A DNA stretch of 64,000 nt from Marchantia polymorpha subsp. ruderalis. Its lineage: Eukaryota > Streptophyta > Marchantiopsida > Marchantiales > Marchantiaceae. Position numbers and translations under genes: made by a program. The stretch is taken from contig AP031357.1 in assembly GCA_037833965.1 (NCBI GenBank), forward strand, positions 1,446,001 to 1,510,000, in the 5' to 3' direction. Below, piece after piece: positions 42,311-55,347 of this stretch. Below the pieces are notes generated by a model. That model saw only the letters and a program-made list of their open reading frames with translations. It had not been told where the DNA came from and did no database searches. Each line of letters opens with the position of its first letter. The stretch's first letter is position 1.

Positions 42311-45113
42311 GTGCGAGAGCTGCCCGCAGGTTCCGACGAGATTCAGAGAAGGCCGTGGAAGAGACACGGCGTCAAAACAAGAAAACACCAAAAAGAGTAC
42401 CTAAGCCTAGTTCGGCCGACATCCTTGGGGAACCTACCCCTAGTGACTCGGAACCAAACCTGGTGCTTACAGTTCTACTAGATATTCCTTGCACGGACCC
42501 CCTCGTGATTTAGAACCGACCGCCCGGGAAACGTCGACAGGCACACCGATGGCGGACGGACAAGCCAATGTGCAGCTACCTCAGCCGATTACTAAACATT
42601 CCTACCCAAAGTATAAAGGGAGTGGGGATGACGACGATGCAGATGCCTACATCAAGTTGTTCGAATCGGTGTCCATTGCTAATCGCGAGATCCAAGACGA
42701 GGACCGACTACGGATCTTTCCAAGTCTTCTACGGAAGAAGGCACGAAGTTGGTACAATCACGAGAGCATCGATCCGACTGGGTTGACAACATGGGCTCAG
42801 CTAAAGGAGAAGTTCCTTCGACGCTTCCGCGAGCTCGGCTACGACAGTCGGGTATTGACAAAGTTGCGTAATCTGCAGCGAGAAAAGAAGGAGAGTCTGC
42901 GTGACTACACTGAGAGATTTCTGGACCTCCTTGACAGAATACCGAAAACAGGACCAGGGTCCCCTTTCTCGGTACAGCAAGCTGTGGATTGGTACGTGAC
43001 CGGCTTAACTCGAGAGATGGAGACTTTTTGCCGACGCAGCAAGTGCGATACTATTGAGGATGTGATTGCATCGGCCGAAGCCTTCGAAACTTCCACTCTC
43101 AACCGAAGAGGGAGAGAGAGACGGGAGTCAAAGGAGCGAAAACCGAAGGGAGGGCGAAGACGACGCAGAGGTGCAACTCCGTCATCGGAAGAACCGTCCT
43201 CGGACGAGAACCGTTCCTCATCCGAAGAAGAGGAAACCTCATCGTCGGAGGAAGAGAAGAAGAGAAAGAAGCATGGGGCAGCGAAGAAGAAGGGCACCCG
43301 AAGAGTGACTACGGACAGAGCGCCGGGAGACATAGCCTCGAAGATGAAGACCCTTGTGAAGGACTTCGCCGACCTCAAAGTTCAAGTGGTAGGCGGCCAT
43401 GATCGCCGAAAATCACCCGGGAGAGTGCGAGCGAACTTGTGGTGCACTACGTGCGGAGCGGTGGGACATGCGAACACCGAGTGTCTTACCACCCGTCCGT
43501 CATATCCAGTCAACGCAATGGAGTGGGCACAACCGTACTATGGAGAACACCCCCAGTACTATGGAGAGGCTAGCGAAGAGACAGCCTACGCCGTCCAGTC
43601 GGTCCCCGCCCCTACTGCAGTTTAAGCAATGCAGGTTCCACGGTATCATCCGGTAGATCGGGCCACTACGGTACCCGTGAGGCGAAGGGCACCTCCAGGG
43701 ACGTTTGACCCACCGCCACCGCGAGCTTGTTATAATTGTGGGGAAGTTGGACACTTCTCACCTCAGTGCCCCCATCCCAAAAGGCGAAACGATTATGTCC
43801 CGACATGTAGTAACTGCAAGAAGTCCGGGCATACAGCGCCAGAGTGTGATCAGCCACCAGTTCCTCGGCCATCGGTATGATTTGTGACCACTCCTGCCAA
43901 GGAGGACGTCCAAGTTAACCAGGTCGAAGTAGGTTCGGACGGAAATGATGAAGACGAAGAATGGCCGGCGGAAGAGATTATGTGCGCACGAGTCGAAACT
44001 CGTAGTTCCAAGAAATCAAAGGAACAAGAGCGCGACACTCGCAAGCACAAACGGAGAGCCGACGACCGGACGGGAAAAGGGAAGGAGAAGGCATCCAGCA
44101 AGTCCGACTTGCGACCTGCACGAAAGTCTTTGGTTACGCGAGAAGCACCAGCAGTGCGCCCCCTGACATCGGTCGAGGATGAGCCAGTACGCTTGCTGAA
44201 ACGGGACTATGCCTCGGATATCAGCAACGAGGTAACGAACTTGTTGAAGGAAGCGATTCGCACCCAAAAGGACCCACCGCGGCCAGACTTGTCACCCTCC
44301 TTTGGGGTGAAGTTGGCAGCAACTTTGGAACCTCGCAGGGCGTCGTCCCCGACCCCTGCGACCCAACGAGTCCACTATGACTTAGTAGAAGATCTCGGGA
44401 GTCGGAAAGTGAACATCACGTTCAACCAGCTTCTTGAGGACAACAAGACGTATCGAAGGATGTTGATGCTTTCGTTACGACGTCCGCGGAAGCCACGCGC
44501 ATCCAAATCCTCTCAAGTGTACCAAGTGGCCAGCGAAGACCAAGGGCCACCAGAGATCGATGTGGAAATAGCAGGATGTTGTGTACGCAGGGTACCAGTA
44601 GACTCTGGGTCAGGAGTCAACATAATGACGGAGGACACCGCAAGAGCCTTGGGGTTCAGTCAATACGAATCCTCGAGGCATGTGTTGAGATTAGCGGATC
44701 AGACGAGGAGAATGCCTGCAGGTATGCTGCGCAATGTCAAAACAATCATCGGTGGTGCAGACTTTCTGTTGACTTATATCATCCTTCAACCGATGATGAA
44801 GTAGGGCTATGACGTTCTGCTCGGACGACCATGGCTGTATGGCGCACAAGTACGATGTGATTGGCGTAGGCATCGCCTTAAGTTTCCCCATCCTTCGGAG
44901 CCGACCAAGACCATCACGGTGCCCTAGAACAAGGTCAGACATGAAGGAGAGACCCCATCGACAAGTGCGGGTTACACATCGGGGGTGGACAATGATTCGA
45001 CCGCGCGATCAGATTCCAGTGACACTGAATCCGATTATTTCGTGGGATTCGTTGCCTGCTGTTCGGTGGAAGAAGAAGAAGAGCCAGAAGCTATTCAGCT
45101 CGAGGACGAATAG
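42280..45113 (+). pseudogene. gag-pro: gag-pro of the family B element
   Basis: Gag starts MSTGASGSN, loses frame near 42490, then continues from 42489 in one frame to the UAG at 45111. Retrotransposon-gag core: SYPKYKGSGDDDDADAYI, WAQLKEKFLRRFRELGY, YTERFLDLLDRIP. A serine/glutamate/lysine-rich linker precedes three CCHC knuckles (CTTCGAVGHANTEC, CYNCGEVGHFSPQC, CSNCKKSGHTAPEC). Protease follows with DSGSGVNIM (about 44598-44625). Nonsense codons: TAA 43623, TGA 43878 (from CGA), TAG 44802, TAG 44925 (from TGG). Gag-pro ends in an acidic tail EEEEEPEAIQLEDE before the conserved TAG. Confidence 0.86.
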
Positions 45114-45119
45114 CAATTA
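45111..45119 (+). promoter_or_regulatory. Probable readthrough signal, TAG CAA TTA
   Basis: This is the exact six-base context (CAA UUA after UAG) of tobacco mosaic virus readthrough. Downstream codons stay open in frame into RT, with the first 33 codons similar to those in family A. Confidence 0.78.
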
Positions 45120-45627
45120 ACGGTAGGACTGGGAAGGAGTGAAACGAGTCACACCGAGGGCATTGTCGACCCTAGTGACTGTCACGAAGTACAACTCAGT
45201 CCCGACAAGTGCTTGAAGGTATCAAGCACAGTGAGAGGAGACGAGCTAAGGGAGGTACAGACATTCCTTAGCCATTATGTCGACGTCTTCCCCTGGAAGA
45301 TCGAAGACATGAAGGGGATACCTGCACGGTATGGGGAACACCGTATTGATTTACTGGACGAAGCAGTACCCATACGTCAGCGCCATTATCGCCTCAACCC
45401 AAAATACTCCTTGCTAGTTAAGGAGGAGATAGATAAGTACCTGAGCGCTGGTATTATTTACCCAGTGCTCAGCAGTGAATGGGTATCGCCGATTGTTATC
45501 GTACCAAAGAAGTTGACGGGTAAGATACGAGTGTGTCAGGATTTCCGGAAGTTGAATGCAGCAACACGCAAGGATCATCACCCGTTGCCGCTCACAGATG
45601 CCATTTTAGACCATGTCGCAGGACATG

Positions 45628-45632
45628 AGTGC
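45628..45632. repeat. Target-site duplication of solo A LTR in RT (AGTGC)
   Basis: AGTGC at 45628-45632 is repeated at 50509-50513. Removing the LTR and one copy restores the codons between HE and YSFLDG of RT. Confidence 0.92.
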
Positions 45633-48600
45633 TGTGGTAACACACTTTTTGTTTTTTTCGCAGAATTTAAACAATTTTAGAAAACTAGTACCAAAGCAGT
45701 GTTTGTAGCTAGAGAAGGGTACGCTAAATAGAGTGGATTGATGAGATCGTCACGAGGGCACAAAGAATCACGTAGTCGGATGTACCAACGCCAACGTCTT
45801 CGGCGCCTTCGGCAAAAGCTCCTTTTTGAGGTGTCTCTATTCACGCGCCTCTAGCGTATAAGGAAGCTACGCTTCCGGCGCAGACATCTCAGGAGGAGGT
45901 TTTACTAAAGACGTCCGGAGAAGGGCCCGGACCTCTAAAGGCATCCGACCATGAGTGCGCCTTCGGCGAAGCGCCGCTAGCGCGGAAAGGGAAAACCTTC
46001 ATAACAATCGGAATACACGATAGATCCAGTTGGTTGAAGTTGCCTTAGAAAGAGCGCGGGACGCTCGTTCTAACGAGTCCAAGAGCGTTGGAGATGGATC
46101 AGGAATGGAGAAGTTATGAGCGTCGGAAAACCCGTAGCCGGACATGCGCCGTTCGCGCTAGGGTTCACAGCCGGAAAGGATTCCCGTACGCCCTCGGCGA
46201 TGTGCCTTCGGTGGAATCACGCGCTCATAGGAGGAAACCCACTCAGAGTCGGAAGCGCCTTTGGCGGCTGTTCATGGAAGGAAAGCGCCGGTCGGATGTA
46301 CGCCTCCGACGTGGCGCTGACGGCCGGATGCGCTGGCATGAGTTGCGCTGGCGGATATGCGCCGGCAGCAACGGACGAGGCATAAAGGACAAAATAGGCG
46401 GTACGACTGCGCGCCGGCGTAATTCGATCCGACTGGATGTGCGCCTCCAGCAAGACGCCGACGGATAATGAACGCACCAGCGGCGGCACGCCTCCGGAGA
46501 AGGGCGGGTTAGGAAAAGACAACAGGGCCGACGTATACCCTGCAGCGGACTCGAGTCCGAAAGGTGGTGGCGGCGGGAGAATTCAACGTTTAAGCATGCG
46601 AATGCGCGCAATGCGGAGACGTGAATTCGCGCATGCAAAGGGCGAACCGTTAAGCCGTATAGCCGGCTGCGTACGTTGCAACCAGTAAGAACGTTGGACG
46701 TTCTTGAAATCGGAGAAGAAAAGACTGCGCTCCAGTCTCATTCTCTCATTCTTGACTTTGCAATTTCTAGTTCCAAGATTACGCGCAAGGGCGGAGCGAC
46801 CTGCAGTGAGAGTAGAGAGTGCGGAGACGAGTTGCGCAAGGATCTTGGCGGACCTTGAAAGAATTGTGAGTAGCGATCTTGAACGAGCGCAGAGAGAGTG
46901 AGCAGTCAGTGCTTGAGAGGCCGACGCGCAGTGGCGATTGTGAGAGAGCGAGCGAAAGGGAGAACGTTTGTGTGTGTGCAGGCAACGCAATGTCGAAGGT
47001 TCCCCAGCTGCGAGTGTCTCCACTCAGGGTGCCGCAGATCGGTCTACGCGCATTTCAAGATGTGCTGTTGAGGCTGAAGCTCGATTTTCTCCTATGGGGG
47101 TGGAATTGGACATGTCCGGAGATGGTGCGCGAGTATCTGCAAGAGAGACACAAGCCTTCTCGCGGATTTCGCCCACACCCAGAGAGATGGGACATTTGCA
47201 ATTGGGCGCAGGTGTTGGGCAGGTGTGCCGGCGAGGAAGGGGATCTCCTCTTCGAGGCCGACAGCGTGAAAGTGTCCCAGGAGGAAGAAGTCTCTTACAA
47301 TGAGCTCTTCAAGGTGGCTAGACATCCCAAGAACGGTTTCCGGACACGGGATTACAAGGATCGATTGCGGAGAAATGTCGCGATGGCATTGCTGCAGATA
47401 TTGCAGCCGACCAAGACCGCTTACATGCATGGTTGGCAGGTAGAGTTCGTGGAGCTAGTGTTGTCAGGAGCTCCGGTGCATTGGGCACGGCTCCTGTGGA
47501 AGGTGACGCGCCAACATGCGCAAGAAGAGAGGGGAGGAACGCTCAATCATCTATCGCCTTACTTAATAGTGTTTTACCGGGCGATGGGATGTTTGACGAA
47601 TGCTGAGAAAACTCGGTTTCCGCAGCTGACCCGGACTTATCCAGGTAGATATTCGAGGGAGGCCGAAGTAGACACGGATCCGGACGAGGAACCTGCCAGT
47701 ACGCCTCCGGCTCCGGCTCCAGCAAGAGCAGCAGAAGAACGTCGAAGTGAGCGCATTCCGCGAAAGCGGAAGTGGGATGAGAGACCTGAGGACAGGCAGC
47801 CGGAAGTACCAGCTGCGCCGACTCGTGGTCGGCCCACCCCCGAGCCTCACAGTCGACCAAAACAGAGGGCACGCAAAATGCCAACTGTTACTGAGGAGAC
47901 CAGGCGAACTCCGACCCGGCGGAATCTCACACAGGAAGAGATAATCGCTCAGATCCTAGGGAAGACGGCAGAAACCTCCGCACAGAAGGCACCACGGCCT
48001 TCGGGAGGAGATGGACGGACTGACGGCCGGCCGACTGCGAGTCGGATGACTGAAGGTCGACAAGCGGAAGGCAGGCCAAGTGAACGGCGCGTTGAACCAG
48101 ACAGCAGGCCGGAAGCAGAAGAGAGTTTGGCTGACGAGCCAACAATCCTCAAAGGGTCGTCTTCGGCGGAAGGCACTTCTGGAAGAACGCCACCAACAAG
48201 CAGGCCAAGTGGAGTCAAGACGCGCAGGGTGTATCCGACTCCCAGTCGGACAACTGCTGATCGGCCGACTGCGAGTCGGACAACAGAGAGTCAGTCGGAT
48301 TCGCCGACTGCGAGACGGATGGGGCCAACGACGAGTGTGCGGACGCCTTCGGCGGACGCACCTTCAGCAAGGACACCTTCCGCGCAGATTGCGCCGGAAG
48401 GACAGGCAGCAGAAGCGGGCGGATCAAGAGTGACAAAAGTCACTGCGGCGTCGACCCCTTCACAAACCGAAGATCAAGCCGGAACAGGGGCTCAAGCAGT
48501 GGGATCTCCCACTGCCCTGGATATTTTAGCAGGCAGTGGAGCAGCAGTCGCAGCAGAAGCTGCTGCGCGCCACAGTGCCAGGGAGTCGCCAAGGGATTCG

Positions 48601-50508
48601 GTGGCGACTGAGATCCTCGAGACTGAGGATGAGACGAGCTCGGAAGAGCAAGAAGAGGATTTGGTGCAGAAAACGCCAACAGGGGTGCTGTGCGAACAGA
48701 TAGTTCCACTCCTGCGATATCTGGATCGCAAGACATCCAAATACGCAAGTGCCTTAAAATCGCAGTCTTATGTGGAGACAACCAGGCGAAGGACGAGGAG
48801 CAAGGTGGCAAGGTGGGCCTCTAGGTGCGGAGTATATGTGGATAGGAACACCGCCCTCCGACAACACCTGGCGGTCACCCAGAAGCTATACCAAGCCTTG
48901 CAGCAGCAGAAGGAGGATGCGGCGACGAAGAGTCAGGCGGAGGCCGAGCTAATACGGGCAAAGATCGAGTCGGAATTGCAGGAGGAGCGGAGACAGAACA
49001 AAGTCCTAGCAGCCGAGCTTGCGCGCTAGACGCGCGCCTTAGAAGAAAGTCAAAGAGCCCGCAAGGAGGATGAGGAGTTGTTGTGCAACTTGCAATCCGA
49101 GTGCTCGGAATTGAGGGCACAACGTGCGGGATTGGAAATGCAGCTGGCAGAGGTGGAGAGCAGCTGCAGGGCACGAGGAGAGTTGGCGGCACGGGTGACT
49201 CGTTGTCTAAACGGATACACCCATTGGGAGGTGGCAGCTCAAGAGAGGGTTACACTCCGGGAGTTCGAGCTTCGGGCGGCGGCCTTGACGGAAGGTGACA
49301 GTCGGAGTCGGCGGCGAGTGGCGAGAAAATTAGAAACTTTCTTGTCGGGTGCGCGCGACACTATGGCGCACTTGCAGTCGGAAGTCACTGCAGCGCTCCG
49401 ACGCCTGGGGTTGCGCAGCCGGTCGGAAGACTGGCAAGGTAGAGACAGTAAGCGGAGCAGTCCGGCGCGCAGGAGGCGCAGCACCGGATCTGCTGAGTGC
49501 AGTAGAGTAGTTTGGTTTCGCGCAGATGCTGCGAGTGGTAGATAGGATAGCGTAGTGCTAGTTAGGATCTTTTGAGAGTATAAAGTAGATCAAGGCGTTT
49601 TGCCTTGGGACTCTTCCAGTTTCGGAAGTGCAGATCAGGAACTCACTTTCTTGGCGTGTTTGTGCATTTGGTCCTGGCATCACGTAGAGAAGCTGCAGCA
49701 TAGCGAAGTTACCGTATGTTGTAGTTGAAGGCCTTCGGCTGAATGTTCAGAGCTAGCACCCGGTTAGAGACTTGAGTAGTGCGGATCTGCACCTGCGGGT
49801 GATTTCTGATGCTCAGAGCCGGCTGCGAGTTAGAGACTTGAACAGTTCCCCCTTACTCCTTCGAGTGACATATCCTGATTGTACTCCTACGGGAAGTTTC
49901 CCCTGAATGCCAATGTGAAGTTTCATTACTTCGTGTAAACCTTGGTTTGTAATTCAGGTTGTGTGTGTGTTACTGGATCGTGTTTTCAGTAAGTTCTCAA
50001 TCGGGTCTGCACTCCCTGCGTTTTGTGTGATAGTCGAGGGTGACGTCCACGGCGTACGTAGAAGCTTCGTTCTGAAGTGAGAAGTCCAGTCCGGGTACCC
50101 CCGCTAGTTCCTGGCGGAAGGGCAGTAAAAGCCGGAGTGGGAGGCACTTCCTGCAGAACCTCTGAGTGAACTTGCGAGACACTTTCCTCCTGAAATCCGA
50201 AGCGGAGGTCCTGACCGACCTCCGAGTTGTGCTTTTTTGCCAGTTTCAGGTGTGTGTGTGTGTGTGTGTGTGTTGAGTGACCACGCTGTACCGTGCATCC
50301 TCCGAGCATCCTCCGAGTTGAGATCCTCGTCCGAGTCGAGCCTCCGAGTCGAGCACTGCAGTATTTCTGGGAGTGACAGTCGCCTAGAATTCAAACTCTA
50401 CAAAAGTCTGTTAAACGTGACACTTTTACTCTGTGTGTTGCCTCTGTCCCTGTGGGTTCGATCTTTTTACCACCATACTGCAGTTTTAGCCTTTGGTGGG
50501 TTATTACA
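45633..50508 (+). repeat. Solo LTR, family A (4,876 bp) inside the B RT
   Basis: Complete from TGTGGTAACAC to TTATTACA with AGTGC on both sides. Same subfamily as 7038-11923. TATA at 49579-49584 and hairpin at 49591-49607. It carries the LTR gene with one premature stop. The GT repeat in its U5 is longer than in other copies (about 50252-50273). Confidence 0.95.
46990..49545 (+). pseudogene. Family A LTR gene, single nonsense codon
   Basis: Same 851-codon frame as the intact copies, interrupted only by TAG at 49027-49029, a CAG-to-TAG change in the coiled coil (ELAR-stop). Upstream, 679 codons are open; downstream the frame runs to the normal stop at 49545. A single recent transition looks sufficient to explain its loss. 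Confidence 0.86.
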
Positions 50509-52859
50509 AGTGCTATAGCTTCCTAGACGGGTTCTTAGGTTACAATCAGGTGTCTATCCGGGAACAGGACAAGGATAAAACTACGTTCACAACCGATTGG
50601 GGAACTTACGCATACCACAAGATGCCCTTCGGTCTGTGCAACGCACCTGCCACCTTTCAGCGGATGATGACCAATATCTTTCAGGAGCAACTGAGGAAGT
50701 TCCTAGAAATATTCATAGATGACTTCTGTGTCTTTGGGAAGCGGTCTGAATACCTAAGTCACCTGAAGCAGACCTTCGATAAATGTAGGGAGAGCAGTTT
50801 ATCGCTGCATCCCGAGAAGTGCTTTTTCTTTATGACTAGTGGGATCTTGTTGGGCCATCGGGTCTCGGCGGACGGCATTGCAGTGGACATCGCGAAGGTC
50901 AAGGTTATACTCGAGCTTGAGCCACCCACGAATCTGAGAGAGCTACGAGCATTCTTGGGTCATGTGGGCTACTACCGAAGATTCATACACCTGTATGCAA
51001 CACTGGCGGCCGACCTGACCAAGTTGTTGAAGAAGGACGAGCCTTATGCCTGGGGTGCGAACCAGCAGTCAGCATTCGAGGCTCTTAAAGCAAAACTCAC
51101 GACTGCTCCAGTGCTAAGGAGTCCAGACTGGAATCGACCATTCCATGTTTACGTCGACACATCTGCATTCGCCATCGGTGTAGTACTGAGCCAAAAGGAT
51201 GACAACAAAAAGGACTACCCGATCTATTTCGCGAGCCGTCAGCTGTCTCTAGCAGAGAGGAAGTACACCTTAACGGAGAGAGAAGCGTTGGGGATGGTGT
51301 ACTCCTGTAAAAAGTTCCGACACTACCTAATCTGCTACGAGTTTGTGTTCCATGTGGATCACTACGCATTGCAACACCTAGTCAAGAAAGCCGACCTATC
51401 CGGTCGGATAGCCAGATGGATGCTGTTGCTACAAGAGTTCACCTACACAGTCCAGACCAGGAAAGGGGTGCACCACGAAAATGCAGATTACTTGTCCAGA
51501 TTATGGACCCAGCCGACCGAGGAGGAATTGGTGGACGATTTTCCAGATGAAGAGTTGTTTCAGTTGTCTGCGGGGCATGAGTCCCGCTATGCCGACCTGT
51601 ACCAATATATGCTAACACTTCAGTGTTCCGTAGGCATGGACTTGGAACAGCGAACTGTCTTTATTCATAAGGCAGGCCCGTACCAACTCTAGCAGGGCGT
51701 TTTGTTCAAAAAGATGGCAGATGAGCGCTTATGCAGATGCCTGGAGGAATCAGAGGTCCCAAGAGTAGTGAGTGCGATGCATACAGAGGAGGCGGGTGGA
51801 CACTATGCCACCTGGAACACGGTCACAAAGATTGTAAATACGGGGTATTGGTGGCCGACCATGTTTAAGGATGTTCTCGATTACATCCGCAAATGCGATA
51901 GTTGCCAGAGGACGGGGAGACCAACGTCTACAACACGCTGGCCCCTGACTCCCATCATGCCTTTAGCACCTTTCGAAAAATGAAGCATTGACTTTGTAGG
52001 GCCGATACAACTAGTGACTAGAAACACACGAAGGCGCTACATTCTGGTAGCTACAGACTACGCCACCAAAATGGTGGAGGCCAGGGCCACCAGAAGGGAT
52101 GATGCAGCCACAGTGGTAGCCTTCTTGTTCGAGTCGATTATCACGCGCTACGGGTGTCCCTTAGAGCTAGTCAGCGACCGGGGCACGCATTTTCTAAATC
52201 AGATCATCGAAGATCTGACACGGTATTTCCACATCAAGCACCGGAAGACTACTCCATACAATCCCAAGGCGAATGGATTGACGGAGAAGTCCAATGGTCT
52301 GCTGTGTAAAATACTACTCAAGGTCACGGTGAATCACGCTCACGACTGGGATACGAAGTTAGCAGCCGCTCTATGGGCGTACCGGACAGCTGAGAAAATT
52401 ACGACCAAACATACACCATACTTTCTGGTGTATGGTCAACACCCGATCCTCCCGATCGAGTTCGAAGTACCCACCCAACGAACGTTGAATTTACAGAGGA
52501 TGAGCGCAGAGGAGAGTCAGCTCTACAGATTACAGGAGGTCATGCTGCTGGATGAGAGAAGACGAGAAGCCGAGGATCGCACCAGGAAAATCCAGCTCCG
52601 CCGGAAGGAGAGATACAATAAAAAGATCAAACCTGTACTCCTGCAAGCGGGTGATTTGGCACTGCTCTACGACAGCAGGCATGCCAGATTCCCAGGCAAA
52701 CTGCACCTAAGATGGATAGGACCTTACAGGGTTGTCGAAGTCTTCTCGAATGGATCCATCCAACTTGCGGATCTGGCCGGCGATTTGTTAGGCACCCGAG
52801 TGAACGGGTGGCGATTGAAGAAATACCACATGTGAGTGTTCGCGTGGGCGCTCACAATT

Positions 52860-52872
52860 GAGGAGGGGAGCA
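52860..52872 (+). other. Polypurine tract of the family B element
   Basis: GAGGAGGGGAGCA directly before TGTGGTACCCC, with the same upstream GCGTGGGCGCTCACAATT block as element 1. Confidence 0.85.
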
Positions 52873-55347
52873 TGTGGTACCCCACTTTTGGTAATTTTGA
52901 GGAAATTAAAACATTTTTGGAAAACTGTACCCCAACAGCAATGTAAATAGCCTTCGGTGCATCAAAACAGAGTGAATTCGGAAGATTGCAGAGATTCTCG
53001 AGGGACCTCGTAGAATCTAGGAGTTGGGTGCAGCGGTAAGGACGGGCACCACCCTCCCTACGGGCTCTGCAGTTAGGATCCCTACGGCGCAAGGCGCAAA
53101 ACCCGCCTTCGGCGCTGCGTCCACGGCGGTAGGAAAATCCTTCATATTTAGGTCAACCCCTAAACTTCTTGACTTATTTTGGGTCTCGTTGGAAAGAGCT
53201 CGACGCGCTGGTTCCAACGAGCCCAAGAACGCCAACAACGAATGAGGACTCCGGGAGTTATGAAGGTTGTAAGATACTCAGCTCTTCGCTTGCGCACAGG
53301 CGGAGAAGTTTTGTCCTATGTGCGGACGAAGGAAGTCCGCCTGCGCACAGGCGAAATAGGGTTTTGAGGTAGGCGCGAAGTTTGCCTACGCACAGGCTTG
53401 GCCCGTGCACAGGCGCTTCGGCGTCGGCGGGTTATCCGCCTTGGGCCCTAGAAATGCGCCTTGTGAGGTAGAAATTGTACGGCGCCTTCTGCGCCAGCGC
53501 AACGCCGCGGACGAGCAAGGAACCGCCAGAATGGTAAAATCCGTACGGACTGTACGGACAGGACGGATGGATGCACTCTTGGACGGACGGAGTTGCGGCG
53601 ACGAGAGCGCCGACGGAGAGGCAAGGAACGGACAGTCTTGGCGGAGGCGGTTGACCGCGGTCAACGCCTTCCGCGCCAGCGCATCGACGCGGACGGACTT
53701 CGCCTGCGCATAGGCGAGTGCCTGTGCACAGGAGGGTGAAGTTCCGCGCCGGCGGAGAATCCGCCGAGGAGTCCGCCTGCGCGCAGGCGGGAGTTGAACT
53801 TTTGTCCGACATGCGGACACGCGCGCCGAGGCAGAAGAGGATTGGCTGAGGAGCGGTACGAACGAGTGTACCGCGCAAGGCGGAAAGTCCGCCTTCGGCG
53901 CTGCGCACCCATGTCCGCGGCGTAGTACGCTCGCGGAGTTCAAATTCGCCAATTCGAGCGTGAGAGTTTAATCGGCGACGGCGGAGCGTGAAGCCGCGCG
54001 TGAGAGCAGAGACCGTTTCAGCGTAGAGCCGGCGCGGCCATCAATTGAGTCGTCCTTCAGGAGCAAGAGCCGACCATGACCTTCGACCGGGAGGCGGAGA
54101 GCGTCCCATTCTTGAATTCGCGATTCCATTCTCTAGTGCGAGCTGCGCGCGTCCATCTGCTGGCTGCTAAGCATTCTCGACATCGCCGCGTAGAGGAATT
54201 CTTGGTGATTGAGGGAGAAGTGAGTGCGCGTGATTTGAAATTGAGGGCGATTAGAGTGTGCCGAGGAAGAAAGGAGCTCAAGCGGAGCGGAAGTAGAATG
54301 AGTGAGCGGGCGAACTCCAAGAACGCAATGACGAGACCGGGCCGATTGCGGATGATGCCGCTCCGTCTACCACAGAACGGGCTGCGCGCTTTCGAGGAGC
54401 GCCTGATAGCAAGAAAGCTCGATTTCTTGCTATGGGGATGGAACTACATCTGTGGGGATATGGTGCGAGAGTGGCTAGAGCCACAGGGACCACCTTCGCG
54501 TGGATTGCGTCCGCATGTTGATAGGTGGACGGTCCAAGATTGGGCGCAGGCATTGGGGAGATGTGCCGGCATGCCAGGGCACCTCCTCTTCGATAGTGAG
54601 AGCGTCAAGGTGACAAAGCAGGAAGAGGCACAATTCGTGGAGCTGTTCAAGAAGGGGAAGTCTACCAAGAATGGGTACAGGACCCGCGATTACAAGGATC
54701 GATTCCGCCGGACTTTGTCCGCGGCGCTGCTGCAATTATTGCAGCCACACCGCGCCTGCTACATCACATTGTGGCAGGTCTCTTTTGTGGAGTGCATCAT
54801 CGAGGGAAATCCAATTCACTGGGCGAGCATCCTGCACCGGGTGATGCGACAGCACGCTTTTGAGGAGAAGGGGGGAACTCTAAACCATCTCTCTCCTTTC
54901 CTCATCAATTTTTATCAACAGCGGAATTGTTTGATAGCGGCGGAGCTTGCGCGTTTTCCGCCGTTGTCCGTCGACCATCCCGGGAGGCATGTGCGGGAGA
55001 ATGAGGTCGACACTGATGCAGAGGAGTCCCCGACTTCTACTCCGTCAAGGCGGAGGGACGAAGGGAGGAATACTCCTGCAGCATGAGCGCCGCGGAAGCG
55101 GCGGTGGAGAGAGGAGTCCGAAGAAGAGCAGCATCAAGAACCCTCTGCTCCCATTCGACCGCGGCCGTTGTACGAATCGTACAGCCGGCCGAAGCAGAAG
55201 GCGCGCAGGCTGGTGTTACCAGCCAACAGCGCGGACACGGCGACGATTGCCACAGAGAAAGGAAGTGCGTTGCCAGAGAAGAACGAGGGAGCGCGGACGT
55301 CTGCAGGAGCAACGGACCACGCTGCAGCCTCGACGGACAGGAGGCCG
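52873..55347 (+). repeat. 3' LTR of the family B element, truncated
   Basis: Starts TGTGGTACCCC. It covers the upstream non-coding region (with the 53185-53221 inverted repeat and GC-rich palindromes) and the first third of the LTR gene, and is cut at 55347 by the end of a minus-oriented family C LTR. The rest (middle and C-terminus of the gene, TATA, U5) is absent from the window. Confidence 0.88.
54076..55347 (+). pseudogene. Family B LTR gene, N-terminal third
   Basis: Open from the ATG of MTFDREAESV to a TGA at 55084-55086 (from CGA), 336 codons: the 84-residue extension, the whole N-terminal module and the start of the linker. Similarity continues past the stop to the family C junction. 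Supports the start chosen for the 31524 copy. Confidence 0.83.

Larger units (their letters stand above)
45114..52835 (+). pseudogene. pol: pol of the family B element, split by a solo LTR
   Basis: RT begins in frame after UAG and is cut at 45632 by a solo A LTR; it resumes at 50514 with YSFLDGF. Motifs: WVSPIVIVPKK, PFGLCNAPATFQRMM, FIDDF; RNase H (VDTSAFAIG, LTEREALG, VDHYAL, ENADYLSR); integrase zinc domain and D,D,E core (SDRGTHF, GLTEKSNG). TAG at 51690-51692 and TGA at 51981-51983 (from the TGG of the WGIDF motif, where the next Gly is also Ser) inactivate it. It ends with KKYHM and TGA at 52833-52835. Clearly homologous to, but diverged from, the family A pol. Confidence 0.88.
25176..55347 (+). 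mobile_element. Family B Ty3/gypsy element, nested and decayed
   Basis: It is reassembled from 5' LTR pieces (about 25176-26464, 28999-30277, 40543-42193), internal region (42194-45632, 50514-52872) and 3' LTR (52873-55347). Interruptions are a C LTR, a solo B LTR holding a solo A LTR, and a solo A LTR within RT. The 5' LTR has lost its first part and the 3' LTR its last part. The internal region has PBS, gag with knuckles, protease, UAG readthrough site, RT, RNase H, integrase and PPT. Many nonsense codons make it the oldest-looking element here. Confidence 0.88.

Noticed and set aside
53400-53820. Regular palindromes as a CRISPR-like array
   Set aside because: Spacing is irregular, units are within LTRs of a eukaryotic retrotransposon, and there are no unique spacers of even length.
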